Assembly: GCA_036654655.1 (NCBI GenBank)
Contig: JAVVRP010000004.1
Location: 1-64,000, forward strand
Length of the DNA stretch: 64,000 nucleotides
Direction of reading: 5' to 3'
DNA from: JAVVRP01 sp036654655
Lineage (GTDB): Bacteria > Bacillota > Clostridia > Christensenellales > UBA1242
The notes beneath the pieces are model-generated. The model did no database searches. It saw nothing but the letters and a program-made list of their open reading frames with translations, and was not told where the DNA came from. The position numbers and the translations under genes were made by a program. Below, one piece after another: positions 32,328 through 42,141 of this stretch; within the stretch, counting starts at the first letter, position 1; each line of letters starts with the position of its first letter.

Positions 32328-32948
32328 TTATTTTTTATCAAGTTTTTTGTTTTTTTCTTTTTCATTTTTACTTTGTGGAGGGAACACAACATTATCTACT
32401 GGAAGAGTAAAAACAATTCCTACTCTGGAATCGTTAAAATTAAGTTTGTTTGAAATGGCATTTGTTATTTGCGCTGTATTTTCTGATTGAGAAACAATTA
32501 AAATAATCTCTTTTTGGCTGTCAATTGACATTCCCATAAAACTTTGCAAATTTGCCCCCGCACCACGTGCAGAAAAACACGTGCCTCCCCCTGCGCCCAT
32601 TTTTCTTGCTTCATCCATAATTTCTTGCACATGCCCCATTGGTGCAATTGTTACAATCAAATCATATTTTTTCATTAAAACCTCCTTTACACAAAAATAT
32701 ATTCCACTTTTACTATCCGCCAATTTGGTTTTTACATAATTTTTAAAAAGCAATTCTTTTTCTGGTGTTGTTTCCGTAAAAACAAGTGTTCTTTGTTTTT
32801 TATCATTAGTAAACATTTCAAAAAGATTTTTTTTGCTAACACTTATGCCTTGCGCAATAATAAAAAAATCATCGCCAATTTCTTTTAATTTGTTTACAAT
32901 TTCATTTTCATGCTTGCTATCAAAAATTGCAACACAAACTTCTGTCAT
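32328..32948 (-). CDS. P-II-like protein linked to the DUF1538 transporter
   Basis: 206 residues with two P-II-like halves: a first alpha/beta half (1-85), then DLIVTIAPMGHVQEIMDEARKMGAGGGTC, SARGAG and a strand-helix end. Gly-rich loop and strand order fit P-II family ligand-binding trimers. The C-terminus is a Lys/Asn-rich tail. Start overlaps the DUF1538 stop as ATGA with AAAGGAG upstream. By analogy with GlnB-AmtB pairs, it probably gates the neighbouring membrane protein. Confidence 0.75.
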   Translation of the reverse strand: MTEVCVAIFDSKHENEIVNKLKEIGDDFFIIAQGISVSKKNLFEMFTNDKKQRTLVFTETTPEKELLFKNYVKTKLADSKSGIYFCVKEVLMKKYDLIVTIAPMGHVQEIMDEARKMGAGGGTCFSARGAGANLQSFMGMSIDSQKEIILIVSQSENTAQITNAISNKLNFNDSRVGIVFTLPVDNVVFPPQSKNEKEKNKKLDKK

Positions 32949-34519
32949 AACATTCTCCTTTTTTGTTCTTTTTTAAATTGTTTTTCTTTTTTAAGTTCAC
33001 CTTTCATAAGAATTTTTGCACTTTGCTTTGCACGTTTATATTTGTAAAAAAACATTTTATTTATTTGATTTATTAATTTAACATTTTTTCTTTGTTTTAA
33101 TACAAAAATAAACGAGAGTATTTCCAAAGTTAAAATTGGAACAGTTGCAATTATTGCAATCACTCCAAATCCGTTGCTTAGTGAATTTAAACCTTGACTA
33201 AATCCATTTGCAAAAGGAAGAATAAAGCCTGCCGCCATTGTTCCACTTGCAACACCTCCACCATCAAAGCAAATTCCAGAAAAGACTTGCGGTAACATAA
33301 AACTTAAAATCACCGCAAGAAAAAGCATTGGCAACAAAATTATCCATAACGAAATGTTTAATTTAATCATTAAAACAGCAAGAATACTGGCAAAAAATAT
33401 TCCAACTGCCATTGCAATAATTATTGCACGCTTTTTTATTACTTTGGAAGTGGCCTCTTCAATTTGCTGGCCCAAAACAATTACACTTGGCTCTGTGAAA
33501 ACAATTAAAAAGCCAAGAATTCCAATAAACAAGCATGCTATTATTGTTCCACCAGTTCCCAAAATTACATTATTTGCAAATGCTTTTCCCGCAAAGTTCC
33601 CCATTTGTACAAATCCAAAAGCAATGCCTGTTAAAAGCAAAACCAGCCCAACAAAGCAAACAGACACTCCAAATAAGATTTTTTGAATTTCAAATTTTGG
33701 CAGTTTTGCAAATTTGTATTGAAAAATTAAAAAAATAATCACAAGAGGTGTTAAAACAAAAAATGCTGACAACATTGTTTGCAACATGATTGTTCCAAAA
33801 GAAGAAATTTCAATAGGCTTTATTATATTTTGCGGATTGCCTTGAATAATTCCAAAAACAAGCATAAAAATGATCGCACCCAAACTTGCAATTGCAATCA
33901 TGCCAAAACTATGGTCTTTTTTTGCACCAACAGAGCCTGCAAGCGAAATTGTCATTGCAAGCAAAAATGGTGACGTAATTGGGCCTGTTGTAACACCACC
34001 ACCATCAAAAGCCATTCCAACATATTCTTTTGGAGTAAATATAACCAAAGTAAACACAAGTGCATAGCCTATTGCCATAATCACACTAAACGGAATTTTT
34101 TTAAAAATTTTAACAATTCCAAAAACGACCAAACTGCCAACTCCGATTCCAAAAATAAATAAAAGCAAAAACGTTGTAAACAAATTTTGTGTGCCGGATA
34201 TTTGTTCAACCAAAATTCCAACATCGGGCTCTGCAATGGTTGTTACAAAACCAAAAATAAAACCAAATAATAATATTAACCAAAGTTTTTTAAACTTAAC
34301 AAGCCCCCCTCCAACAACGGTGCCCATTTTAACAATGCTTGATTCAACACCAACCAAAAACAATGATTGTCCCAAAATAAAAAGCACTGCACCTATCAAA
34401 AATTTGCAAAGAATATCCCATTGTAAAGGAATTAACCCAAAAGTTACAAATAAAATAACGGCAATAACAATAGCCAGCGTTGCTGTTCCACATTCTTTAA
34501 TTTTACCAAGAAAATTCAT
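32945..34519 (-). CDS. DUF1538 membrane protein (UmpAB-like, two fused repeats)
   Basis: 524 residues with about 12 membrane helices in two homologous halves. Each half holds the family signature with an Asp-Gly-Gly-Gly core: GMAFDGGGVTTGPITSPFLL and GICFDGGGVASGTMAAGFIL, and each has a TEP segment (TIAEPDVGIL, FTEPSVIVLG). UmpA/UmpB of this family have been reported as cation/proton antiporters; here both halves are in one chain. No Shine-Dalgarno; an extended -10 (TGCTATACT) ends 7 nt before the ATG, suggesting a leaderless mRNA. Operon with the P-II-like gene. Confidence 0.85.
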   Translation of the reverse strand: MNFLGKIKECGTATLAIVIAVILFVTFGLIPLQWDILCKFLIGAVLFILGQSLFLVGVESSIVKMGTVVGGGLVKFKKLWLILLFGFIFGFVTTIAEPDVGILVEQISGTQNLFTTFLLLFIFGIGVGSLVVFGIVKIFKKIPFSVIMAIGYALVFTLVIFTPKEYVGMAFDGGGVTTGPITSPFLLAMTISLAGSVGAKKDHSFGMIAIASLGAIIFMLVFGIIQGNPQNIIKPIEISSFGTIMLQTMLSAFFVLTPLVIIFLIFQYKFAKLPKFEIQKILFGVSVCFVGLVLLLTGIAFGFVQMGNFAGKAFANNVILGTGGTIIACLFIGILGFLIVFTEPSVIVLGQQIEEATSKVIKKRAIIIAMAVGIFFASILAVLMIKLNISLWIILLPMLFLAVILSFMLPQVFSGICFDGGGVASGTMAAGFILPFANGFSQGLNSLSNGFGVIAIIATVPILTLEILSFIFVLKQRKNVKLINQINKMFFYKYKRAKQSAKILMKGELKKEKQFKKEQKRRML

Positions 34520-34566
34520 TTACAAAAGTATAGCACATTTTTTTAATTTATGAAACATTATAAGTG

Positions 34567-35040
34567 TTACTTTTTATGTTTTATTTTTAAAAGATTTGAA
34601 GCAAGTTCTGTGACACCAGCAAATACTGCTGTTAAAACAAGAATTATTGAGCCACTTAACAAAGTAAAGTTGTCAGATTTGTTGGCAATGTTAATTGCGT
34701 TGCAAGTTACAAATGAAAATATAAGTGTTGCAACAGCAAAAACAACCATAAGTATTGAAATTATAAAACATGCTTTTTTTAATTTTAAACTTTTAAGAAT
34801 TACAAGAGTAACTCCAAGCCCCATTGTTGCAAATCCACAAATCATTGTGAAAATTGCAAGAGTTTGCTCTGCTTTTGCTAAATTAAAAATTGAATATCCA
34901 TATTCAATTGTAATTCCTTGACCTTGAAAAATTGCGCTACCTTCGCCCACAACTCCAATAAAACAAAATGCCATTGCGGTTAGCGTTAAAAGTGAAAAAA
35001 TTACAACCATTGTGTCTAAAATTGTTTTTCCTTTGTTCAT
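34567..35040 (-). CDS. Hypothetical four-helix membrane protein
   Basis: 157 residues with four hydrophobic helices (about 8-28, 63-83, 90-110, 130-150) and short basic ends. ATGGAGG precedes the ATG. No domain recognised. It is downstream of and same-strand with the ABC exporter but 70 bp away across a promoter-sized gap. Confidence 0.65.
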   Translation of the reverse strand: MNKGKTILDTMVVIFSLLTLTAMAFCFIGVVGEGSAIFQGQGITIEYGYSIFNLAKAEQTLAIFTMICGFATMGLGVTLVILKSLKLKKACFIISILMVVFAVATLIFSFVTCNAINIANKSDNFTLLSGSIILVLTAVFAGVTELASNLLKIKHKK

Positions 35041-35112
35041 TCAATCCTCCATATTATTTTAATTATAATACACCTTTTTTTTTAATATTGCAAATTACAT
35101 TTAATTTAATAT

Positions 35113-36975
35113 CTATTCACTTTTTGCAAACTGCGCGTTATACAAATGATAGTAAAATCCACCTTTTTCTAAAAGTTCATTGTGCTTGCCTTGCTCAATA
35201 ATATTTCCTTTGTTCATAACCAAAATAATATCGGCACTTGTTATTGTTGAAAGCCTGTGCGCAACAATAAATGTTGTTCTGCCGTCCATTATAGTGTTAA
35301 ACGCTTCTTGAATTTTTATTTCTGTTCGTGTGTCAATATTGCTTGTTGCCTCGTCCAAAATTAACATTGGGGGCCTTGTTAGCATTATTCTTGCAATGCA
35401 TATTAATTGTTTTTGACCCTGTGAAATATTGTTTGCGCCTTCGGAAACAATTGTGTTGTAACCTGTTGGAAGTTTTTCAATAAATTCATGTGCACCTGCC
35501 AACTTACTTGCTTCAACAACTTCATCATCTGTTGCATTTGGCTTTCCATAGGCAATATTATCTTTTATACTTGAAGCAAACAACCAACTATCTTGCAAAA
35601 CCATTCCATATTGTCTTCGCATGCTACTTCTGGTAATTGACTTAATTGGTTTATCATCAATTTCTATTTCTCCCTGCGTAAGATTATAAAATCGCATAAG
35701 CAAATTTATAAATGTTGATTTCCCACAACCAGTTGGCCCAACAATAGCAACTTTTTCACCTGGCTTAACTTCCAAATTAAAATTTTCTATTAATTTTACT
35801 TTGGGCTGATATGAAAAATATGCATTTTTAACACTTATTTTTCCGGATACATTCATCAAATCTGGAAGCAAACTATCTGACTCCTCATTTTCGGCTTCCA
35901 ATATAGAAAAAATCCGTTCGGCAGATGCAAATGCTGCTTGAAGTTCTGTTATTTCAACCGATAATTCATTAAAAGGCTTGCCAAACGAAGTTGCATAAAA
36001 CAAAAAACTTGAAATTAATCCATTTGAAGCAACTCCTTTTAATGCTAACATGGCGCCCACGAAGCCAACAACGGTGTAAACAATTGAATTAATAAATCTT
36101 GTTGAAGGGTTTGCAAGATTGCTTACAAAGTCTGCTTTCTCATTAACCTTATAAAACTTTTGATTTATAACTTCAAAATTGTTTTGTGATTGCTTTTCAA
36201 AGTTAAAGGCTTTAACGGTTCTTCCTCCACTTATTAGTTCTTCCAAATATCCGTTTATTTCACCTTGATTTTTCATTTGAAAGGCAAAGTACTTATAAGA
36301 TTTTTGAGCAATATACATGCTTAACAAAAGGCTAAGAGGGGTTAATATGGTTATAACAAGAGCAAGTGGAACGTTTAGGGCAAACATAAAAACAAGCGTA
36401 CCCAAAATTGACACAACTCCATTTGTTATGCTAGAAAGCCCTTCTAAAACTCCGTCTGTTAAAAGTTCAACATCATTTATCATGCGTGAAAGCAAATCTC
36501 CATGAGAGTTTTGGTCAATAAATTTAATAGGGACTCTGTTAAATTTTGAAAATATTTTTTCTCTTATATATCCAGCAGACAAAAAAGTGTATTTATTTGT
36601 TAGCGTATTTGCCAACAAATTAAAAATTGCACTAAGCAAAACAAAACCTATTAAAAGCAGTGCAGAATTTCTTAATCCAACAAAATCAACTTGCCCTACA
36701 CCTATAATATGATCAATACATTTGCCGATGTAAACAGGAACCAACAAATCAAAAAAAGTGGAAACAAAAACAAAAATAAGTGCAGACCACAAATATTTGT
36801 GAAAAGGTTTTCCAAAAATAATTACTTTTTTAACAGTTTTAAAAATTTCTTTTGCAGATTTTTTTGTTTTGGAATGATTTATTTCTAATGTATTTTCAAG
36901 CACAAGTTGCTGTTTGTTTTGCAAAGGTATATCTTCTTTAAAAACAAGTTTTTTAAGTTTTTTTAATCTGGACAT
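35113..36975 (-). CDS. ABC exporter subunit with canonical ATPase site
   Basis: 620 residues: N-terminal extension (1-55), six-helix permease (60-350) and ATPase (375-615). Walker A is GPTGCGKST, Walker B MLILDEATSNID with the catalytic Glu, and the signature is the non-standard ISQGQKQ. It abuts its partner gene with TAAATG and an AAAAGGAGGG ribosome binding site inside the partner's end. The two form a heterodimeric multidrug/lipid exporter of the BmrCD/TM287-288 type. Substrate unknown. Confidence 0.9.
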   Translation of the reverse strand: MSRLKKLKKLVFKEDIPLQNKQQLVLENTLEINHSKTKKSAKEIFKTVKKVIIFGKPFHKYLWSALIFVFVSTFFDLLVPVYIGKCIDHIIGVGQVDFVGLRNSALLLIGFVLLSAIFNLLANTLTNKYTFLSAGYIREKIFSKFNRVPIKFIDQNSHGDLLSRMINDVELLTDGVLEGLSSITNGVVSILGTLVFMFALNVPLALVITILTPLSLLLSMYIAQKSYKYFAFQMKNQGEINGYLEELISGGRTVKAFNFEKQSQNNFEVINQKFYKVNEKADFVSNLANPSTRFINSIVYTVVGFVGAMLALKGVASNGLISSFLFYATSFGKPFNELSVEITELQAAFASAERIFSILEAENEESDSLLPDLMNVSGKISVKNAYFSYQPKVKLIENFNLEVKPGEKVAIVGPTGCGKSTFINLLMRFYNLTQGEIEIDDKPIKSITRSSMRRQYGMVLQDSWLFASSIKDNIAYGKPNATDDEVVEASKLAGAHEFIEKLPTGYNTIVSEGANNISQGQKQLICIARIMLTRPPMLILDEATSNIDTRTEIKIQEAFNTIMDGRTTFIVAHRLSTITSADIILVMNKGNIIEQGKHNELLEKGGFYYHLYNAQFAKSE

Positions 36976-38715
36976 TTATATTCCCTCCTTTTTGTTTTGA
37001 GAGAAATAAATTTCTTGATAAACTGTGCATTCTTTTATTAGTCTTTCATGCTTTCCAATTCCTACAACATTTCCGTTGTCCATTACAATTATATTGTCCG
37101 CATGTTTTATGGAATTTGTTCTTTGAGAAACAATTATTGTTGTAAGGTTTTTGTAATTTTCTGTTATTGCTTTTCGCAATGATGCATCTGTTGCAAAATC
37201 TAATGCCGAAGAACTATCATCCAAAATTAAAATTTGAGGGTGTCCAACCAATGCCCTTGCAATGGTTAACCGTTGTTTTTGTCCGCCAGAAAAATTTGTT
37301 CCTCCACGTTCTACTTTTAAATTAAGTCCCAGTGGCTGTTCTTTAACAAAATCATAAATTTGTGCAATTTGCAGTGCTTTTATAATTTCTGCATCAGAAG
37401 CAGATTCTTTTCTAAATTTCATATTTTCCGCTAATGTTCCCTTAAATAACGTTGGATTTTGCGGAACAATTCCAATAAGCGATCTCAAAGATTTAAGGTT
37501 ATAATCTTTAACATTTACGCCATCAATAAGAACCTCTCCTTGCGAAACATCATAAAAACGCGGAATTAAATTTACAACCGAACTTTTGCCACTTCCCGTG
37601 CCCCCAATAATTCCAACCGTTTCTCCTTTTTTTATTATAATTGAAAGATTTGTAACCGCTTCCTTTCCATCACCATATTCAAAATTAACATTTTTAAATT
37701 CAATTTCACCATGATTTTCTGGAATTTCCACAACTTTTTCGCCACTTATTATGGTGTTTTTAACATCAAAAACTTCTCCTATTCTTTTTGTTGAAGCGCC
37801 TGTTCTGGAATATACAATAATAAGCCTTGCAATAACCACAAGTGCAGTTGAAATTTGCAAAAAATAATTTATAAGTGCAATTATGTTTCCTTGTGACAGC
37901 CCACCAATATTAACCCTAAAACCTCCAATCCAAATTATAGCCACCGCAGCAAAATTAATTATAAGCCCCAAAATAGGTTGTAATTTAGCGGTTATATCAC
38001 CAACTTTTATATTGCTTCCGGTAAGTGCCGTGTTGCATTTTTGAAATCTGTTTTCTTCATATTGCTGTTTGTTAAATGCTTTTACAACCCGTGCCCCCGA
38101 TAAATTTTCACGAGTTATATTGCTTACATTATCCAAATTTAATTTTGCCTCTGTGTAAATGCCTGACGTTTTTCGCATTATCATGTAAATTCCAATGCCC
38201 AAAATTGGCACCAAAATAATAAAAATTAATGATATTTTAATATCCAAAATCATTGCCATAACTGTTGCTCCAATTAACAAGAATGGAGCACGTGAAAGTT
38301 GCCTTAAAGTTCTTCCAATTGTGTTTTGCACTTGATCAACATCATTTATAACCCTGTTTGTTAAACTCATTGTAGAAAATTTGTCAAACTCTGCATGAGA
38401 AAATGTGTTTATATGGCTAAAAAGGTCCGACCTTAACTGCTTTGCAACACCTTTTGCTGTAAGCGAACTACACTTTTGACATATAATTGCAAAAATCATA
38501 CCAAAAATATTCATTGCAATAATAATGCATGCCATTTTGATAATATAATTTGTATCTCCTGCGGGAACCCCCACATCCAAAATTTTTGCCACCAAAAAAG
38601 GTGTCAAAATGTCTGTTAAGGCCTCCAAAAATTTAAAAAAAGGTCCAATTATAATTTTCCAAGTATGCCTTTTTAAATATGACCCTATTTTAAAACTATT
38701 TTTATTTTTTTTCAT
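36976..38715 (-). CDS. ABC exporter subunit with degenerate Walker B
   Basis: 579 residues: six-helix permease (1-310) and ATPase (335-570). Walker A is GGTGSGKSS, the signature is the canonical FSGGQKQR, and Walker B reads ILILDDSSSALD, with Asp where the catalytic Glu belongs. The degenerate Walker B here pairs with the degenerate signature of the partner. This defines one weak and one active site, the hallmark of heterodimeric exporters. First gene of the pair. Confidence 0.9.
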   Translation of the reverse strand: MKKNKNSFKIGSYLKRHTWKIIIGPFFKFLEALTDILTPFLVAKILDVGVPAGDTNYIIKMACIIIAMNIFGMIFAIICQKCSSLTAKGVAKQLRSDLFSHINTFSHAEFDKFSTMSLTNRVINDVDQVQNTIGRTLRQLSRAPFLLIGATVMAMILDIKISLIFIILVPILGIGIYMIMRKTSGIYTEAKLNLDNVSNITRENLSGARVVKAFNKQQYEENRFQKCNTALTGSNIKVGDITAKLQPILGLIINFAAVAIIWIGGFRVNIGGLSQGNIIALINYFLQISTALVVIARLIIVYSRTGASTKRIGEVFDVKNTIISGEKVVEIPENHGEIEFKNVNFEYGDGKEAVTNLSIIIKKGETVGIIGGTGSGKSSVVNLIPRFYDVSQGEVLIDGVNVKDYNLKSLRSLIGIVPQNPTLFKGTLAENMKFRKESASDAEIIKALQIAQIYDFVKEQPLGLNLKVERGGTNFSGGQKQRLTIARALVGHPQILILDDSSSALDFATDASLRKAITENYKNLTTIIVSQRTNSIKHADNIIVMDNGNVVGIGKHERLIKECTVYQEIYFSQNKKEGI

Positions 38716-38771
38716 ATTTTCTTATGTATTATAAACTATTAAAAAAAAATTAACAAACAAATATAAATCAG

Positions 38772-39851
38772 TCATTTGGCAACCTTTCCGTTTTCAACGT
38801 GAATTAAATTACAAGGAAAATTTAAATCAAAAGAATTACATGTAACAATGGTTTGTGTTTTTTCTGTAAATTTTATTAATCTTTTTTGGCGTGACTGATC
38901 CAATTCTCCCAAAACATCATCTAAAAGCAAAATAGGATATTCTCCTTTCTCCTCTTTTGCAATTTCAAGTTCGGCAAGTTTAAGTGATAGTGCTGCCGTT
39001 CTTTGCTGTCCCTGACTTCCATATGTGCGAACGTCTATATTATCAATTAAAATTTTTATGTCATCTCTGTGTGGGCCAATTGTTGTGTATCCAAGTTTAA
39101 AATCTTTTTCCAAATTTTTGTTTAATTTTTGTAATAAATTGTTATAAAATTCTTGTTCTGTTTGCCCAGATTCACATTGCAAAGATACAGAAAGATCTTC
39201 TGTGTTAGAAGATAAAAAAGAATGTGCAAGTTTTGCATATTTAAAAAGTTTTTCACAAAACCATCGCCTTTGCTTAATAATTTTTGAACCCGTTACTGCC
39301 AATTGTTCATTCCAAACACCAATTGTTTGAGCCACATTTTCTATCTTATCATACATTTTTAATAGTTTATTTCTATTTGCAAGCGCCTTTTCATAACGCC
39401 CCAAAAGCGAAAAATAACTTTTGGAAATTTGCGAGTTTGCAATATCCAAAAATCTGCGTCTATCTTCTGGACTTTCTTTAACAAGTTTTAATTCCTCAGG
39501 AGAAAAATGAACCGCATTCATTTCACCAAGCAAATCTCCAATTTTTTTTATTGATATTCCGCCTAATTTAATTGTTTTTTTTTCATTTTTAGAAAAAAGA
39601 ATTTCAATATTACTTTTAATAATTCCTCTTTGAACATCAACACTTATTTTTGCAAAATTTTCATTCCACAAAATTAATTCTTTTTCTTTGCTAACTCTAT
39701 GGCTTTTGCCAATTGCGCAAAAATATATGGCTTCAAGTAAATTTGTTTTCCCTTGTGCATTTTTGCCAAGAAGAACATTAAGCCCAGGAGAAAACTCCAC
39801 TACTTGATTTTTGTAATTTCTAAAATTTGTCAGCGCCAGTTTTGTTATCAT
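38772..39851 (-). CDS. recF: DNA replication and repair protein RecF
   Basis: 359 residues. Begins ITKLALTNFRNYKNQVVEF; Walker A GKNAQGKTNLLEAIYFCA, RecF-specific KESPEDRRRFLD, and the SMC-like signature YGSQGQQRTAALSLKLA with LLLDDVLGELD. Loads RecA at single-strand gaps. It is separated from dnaN by about 8 kb and lies on the opposite strand, unlike the usual dnaA-dnaN-recF order. No Shine-Dalgarno; an extended -10 (TGCTATAAT) ends 6 nt before the ATG, suggesting a leaderless mRNA. Confidence 0.97.
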   Translation of the reverse strand: MITKLALTNFRNYKNQVVEFSPGLNVLLGKNAQGKTNLLEAIYFCAIGKSHRVSKEKELILWNENFAKISVDVQRGIIKSNIEILFSKNEKKTIKLGGISIKKIGDLLGEMNAVHFSPEELKLVKESPEDRRRFLDIANSQISKSYFSLLGRYEKALANRNKLLKMYDKIENVAQTIGVWNEQLAVTGSKIIKQRRWFCEKLFKYAKLAHSFLSSNTEDLSVSLQCESGQTEQEFYNNLLQKLNKNLEKDFKLGYTTIGPHRDDIKILIDNIDVRTYGSQGQQRTAALSLKLAELEIAKEEKGEYPILLLDDVLGELDQSRQKRLIKFTEKTQTIVTCNSFDLNFPCNLIHVENGKVAK

Positions 39852-40139
39852 AAATGTATTATAGCATATTTCAAAATTATTTTCATCATAAAATTTTTGT
39901 TATTTAACTTGTCTGCAAAAACATTGCAATCCTACATCATTTCAGCAAAGAATTTGAGAAAAATTTTTTTTAATTAATTTATATAATATCTTTATTCTTT
40001 TTCGACAAAATAACTTAAAATATTTAGCATTTTGTAAAATAATCGTGATAAAGTTTCATAAAAATCGTTTTGTTTTCAAAATCATTTGTGATAAAATGTT
40101 TTTATCATACCAATAGGAAAGATTAAAAGGAAAAAGTTT

Positions 40140-40877
40140 ATGAAAACAAAAATCTTTATCGCAAATCCAACGGTTGACAAATTAGCAGACGCACTTAAAG
40201 AACAATTTGAAATTGTTGGGCACACAAATGACGGCATAAAAGTTTTGGAACAAATAGGCAATAGCAATGCCGAAGTTCTTATTCTTGATGTGCTAATGCC
40301 TGGATTTGATGGGTTTAGCATTCAATCAGAGTTAAAAAACATTCCAAATTCTCCAAAAGTTGTTTTTATTTCATCCCTTACCTCTCCCGAATTTGAAAAT
40401 AAAGCGTTTTCTCAGGGTGCTTTTGCCTATTTAAAGCGAAACGCAAGCATTGAAGAAATTATTAATGCCGTTAATATGGCTGCGTCTGGCAAAAAACAAA
40501 AATGCAACTCAACACCTGCAATGGATGAAAAAATTTCTAACATATTCATTTCCGTTGGAATTCCGGCGCATATTAAAGGATATCAATTTTTAAGAGAAGC
40601 AGTTAAACTTTTAATTTCCAATCCTGAGGTTATTAATGCAATTACAAAAAGGCTTTATCCAGAAGTAGCCGAGCGTTTTGCAACAAGCGCAAGTAAAGTT
40701 GAAAGAGCAATAAGACATGCAATTGAAGTTGCTTGGAACCGAGGCAAAATTGAAAATATTAATGAAATTTTTAATTTAAACATTTATGATAAAAATGAAA
40801 AGCCAACCAACGGGGAATTTATTGCGTTGATTGCCGATAAACTTTACTTAGAAGAAAAAACTGAACTTGCAAGGTAA
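40140..40877 (+). CDS. spo0A: Sporulation master regulator Spo0A, receiver lacks acidic pair
   Basis: 245 residues. Receiver domain 1-110: phospho-acceptor Asp50 in EVLILDVLMPGFDG, Ser near 79 in FISSLTS, Lys in AYLKRN. The C-terminal DNA-binding domain matches Spo0A closely (VGIPAHIKGYQFLREAV, KRLYPEVAERFATSASKVER, IRHAIEVAWNRG). At the N-terminus, where Spo0A normally has an Asp-Asp pair, this reads IFIANPTVDKL, so the Mg2+-binding acidic residues are gone. AAAAGGAAA precedes the ATG. A terminator follows. It is 20 kb from sigH's operon partners but only 1.2 kb from parA. Confidence 0.95.
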   Translation: MKTKIFIANPTVDKLADALKEQFEIVGHTNDGIKVLEQIGNSNAEVLILDVLMPGFDGFSIQSELKNIPNSPKVVFISSLTSPEFENKAFSQGAFAYLKRNASIEEIINAVNMAASGKKQKCNSTPAMDEKISNIFISVGIPAHIKGYQFLREAVKLLISNPEVINAITKRLYPEVAERFATSASKVERAIRHAIEVAWNRGKIENINEIFNLNIYDKNEKPTNGEFIALIADKLYLEEKTELAR

Positions 40878-40907
40878 AAATTATAATCCAAATTAAACAA
40901 ACTAAAT

Positions 40908-40960
40908 AATAAAGCACTTTAAATATCAAATATAACTTTGAAGTGTTTTATTATTTTTTT
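40908..40960 (+). terminator. Terminator after spo0A
   Basis: Arms AATAAAGCACTT and AAGTGTTTTATT (one G-T pair) around a 21-nt AT loop, then a T-rich run. Confidence 0.75.
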
Positions 40961-41391
40961 TAAAAACATATTTATTATGGTTTTATTAATTATTTATTAT
41001 TATTTATTGCTAACTATTATTATTTTAATAACATTTATTAATTTATAGTATTTATTTTAATTAACTATTATTTTTAAAACAATAATGTATTTTTAATATA
41101 ATGTTTAACTTATAAAAATGTTTTTATATTATTTAAAATAGTTCCTACAATAAAAAGATTTATTTTTTAGCATTAATTTAATAATAATAATTTATATAAC
41201 ATTTTTTATGTGTTTTTGCATGATAATTTTAAATTATATTGCAAAATTACCTGTAATTAATTAAATTCTAAAAAAATTAATTAATTTGTCAAACTAACAG
41301 CAGTTTTGTAACACTTAAAACAAAACTTTAAAGCCATAATATGCATAGAAGGTGGCATTCTGGGTGTTTTTAATTTATTGTGTTATGTTTA

Positions 41392-41407
41392 TGTTTCACG
41401 TGAAACG
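41392..41407. promoter_or_regulatory. parS site 1
   Basis: TGTTTCACGTGAAACG matches the ParB-binding consensus at 15 of 16 positions, with a perfect 14-bp palindromic core. Confidence 0.93.
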
Positions 41408-41825
41408 CATATTACAAAATTGTTGATAAGCATGTTTTAGTTATTTAAATAAATTAAAATATAGCATGCATAGCAATTTTTATTGCATTTTTTATTGCAT
41501 TTTTTATTGCATTTTTAAAAAAACATATTAATGTTCGTTTAACTTATGAAAATGTTTTTATATTATTTAAAATAGTTCCTACAATAAAAAGATTTATTTT
41601 TTAGCATTAATTTAATAATAATAATTTATATAACATTTTTTATGTGTTTTTGCATGATAATTTTAAATTATATTGCAAAATTACCTGTAATTAATTAAAT
41701 TCTAAAAAAATTAATTAATTTGTCAAACTAACAGCAGTTTTGTAACACTTAAAACAAAACTTTAAAGCCATAATATGCATAGAATGTGGCATTCTGGGTG
41801 TTTTTAATTTATTGTGTTATGTTTA

Positions 41826-41841
41826 TGTTTCACGTGAAACG
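41826..41841. promoter_or_regulatory. parS site 2
   Basis: Same sequence as site 1, exactly 434 bp away, inside the second copy of the duplication and about 300 bp before parA. Confidence 0.93.
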
Positions 41842-42080
41842 CATATTACAAAATTGTTGGTAAGTAACGTTTTAGTTATTTAAATAAATTAAAATATAAC
41901 ATATGTATTGCAATTTTTTATTGCATTTTTTTATTGCATTTTTTATTGCATTTTTAATTGCATTTTTAAAAAACATATTAATGTGATTTAAAAAAATAAA
42001 ATAATGTAACGTTTTTATTAAAAATATCAATAAAAACACGGTTTTTTAGCGTTTTATTAAGTATTTATTTAATATTATTG

Positions 42081-42109
42081 TTGCAATAACATTTTTTTGA
42101 TGTTATACT
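42081..42109 (+). promoter_or_regulatory. parAB promoter
   Basis: TTGCAA (42081-42086), a 17-bp spacer and TATACT (42104-42109), 33 nt before the parA start. Confidence 0.75.
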
Positions 42110-42141
42110 AAAAATATATTTTAAGCAAAGGAGTAAATATT

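Larger units (their letters stand above)
41101..41985. repeat. Tandem duplication of about 434 bp carrying parS and iteron-like motifs
   Basis: Two nearly identical copies meet near 41535 (for example gttcctacaataaaaag at 41141 and 41575). Each contains a palindromic parS and ends in a run of attgcatttttt-like units: three in the first copy (about 41478-41516), four or five in the second (about 41912-41965). Only a few substitutions separate the copies, so the duplication is recent or under constraint. The whole 1.26-kb gap between spo0A and parA has no gene. Confidence 0.9.

Noticed and set aside
41101..41985. Insertion sequence or transposon in the spo0A-parA gap
   Set aside because: No open frame, no terminal inverted repeats; the structure is a simple tandem duplication with parS.
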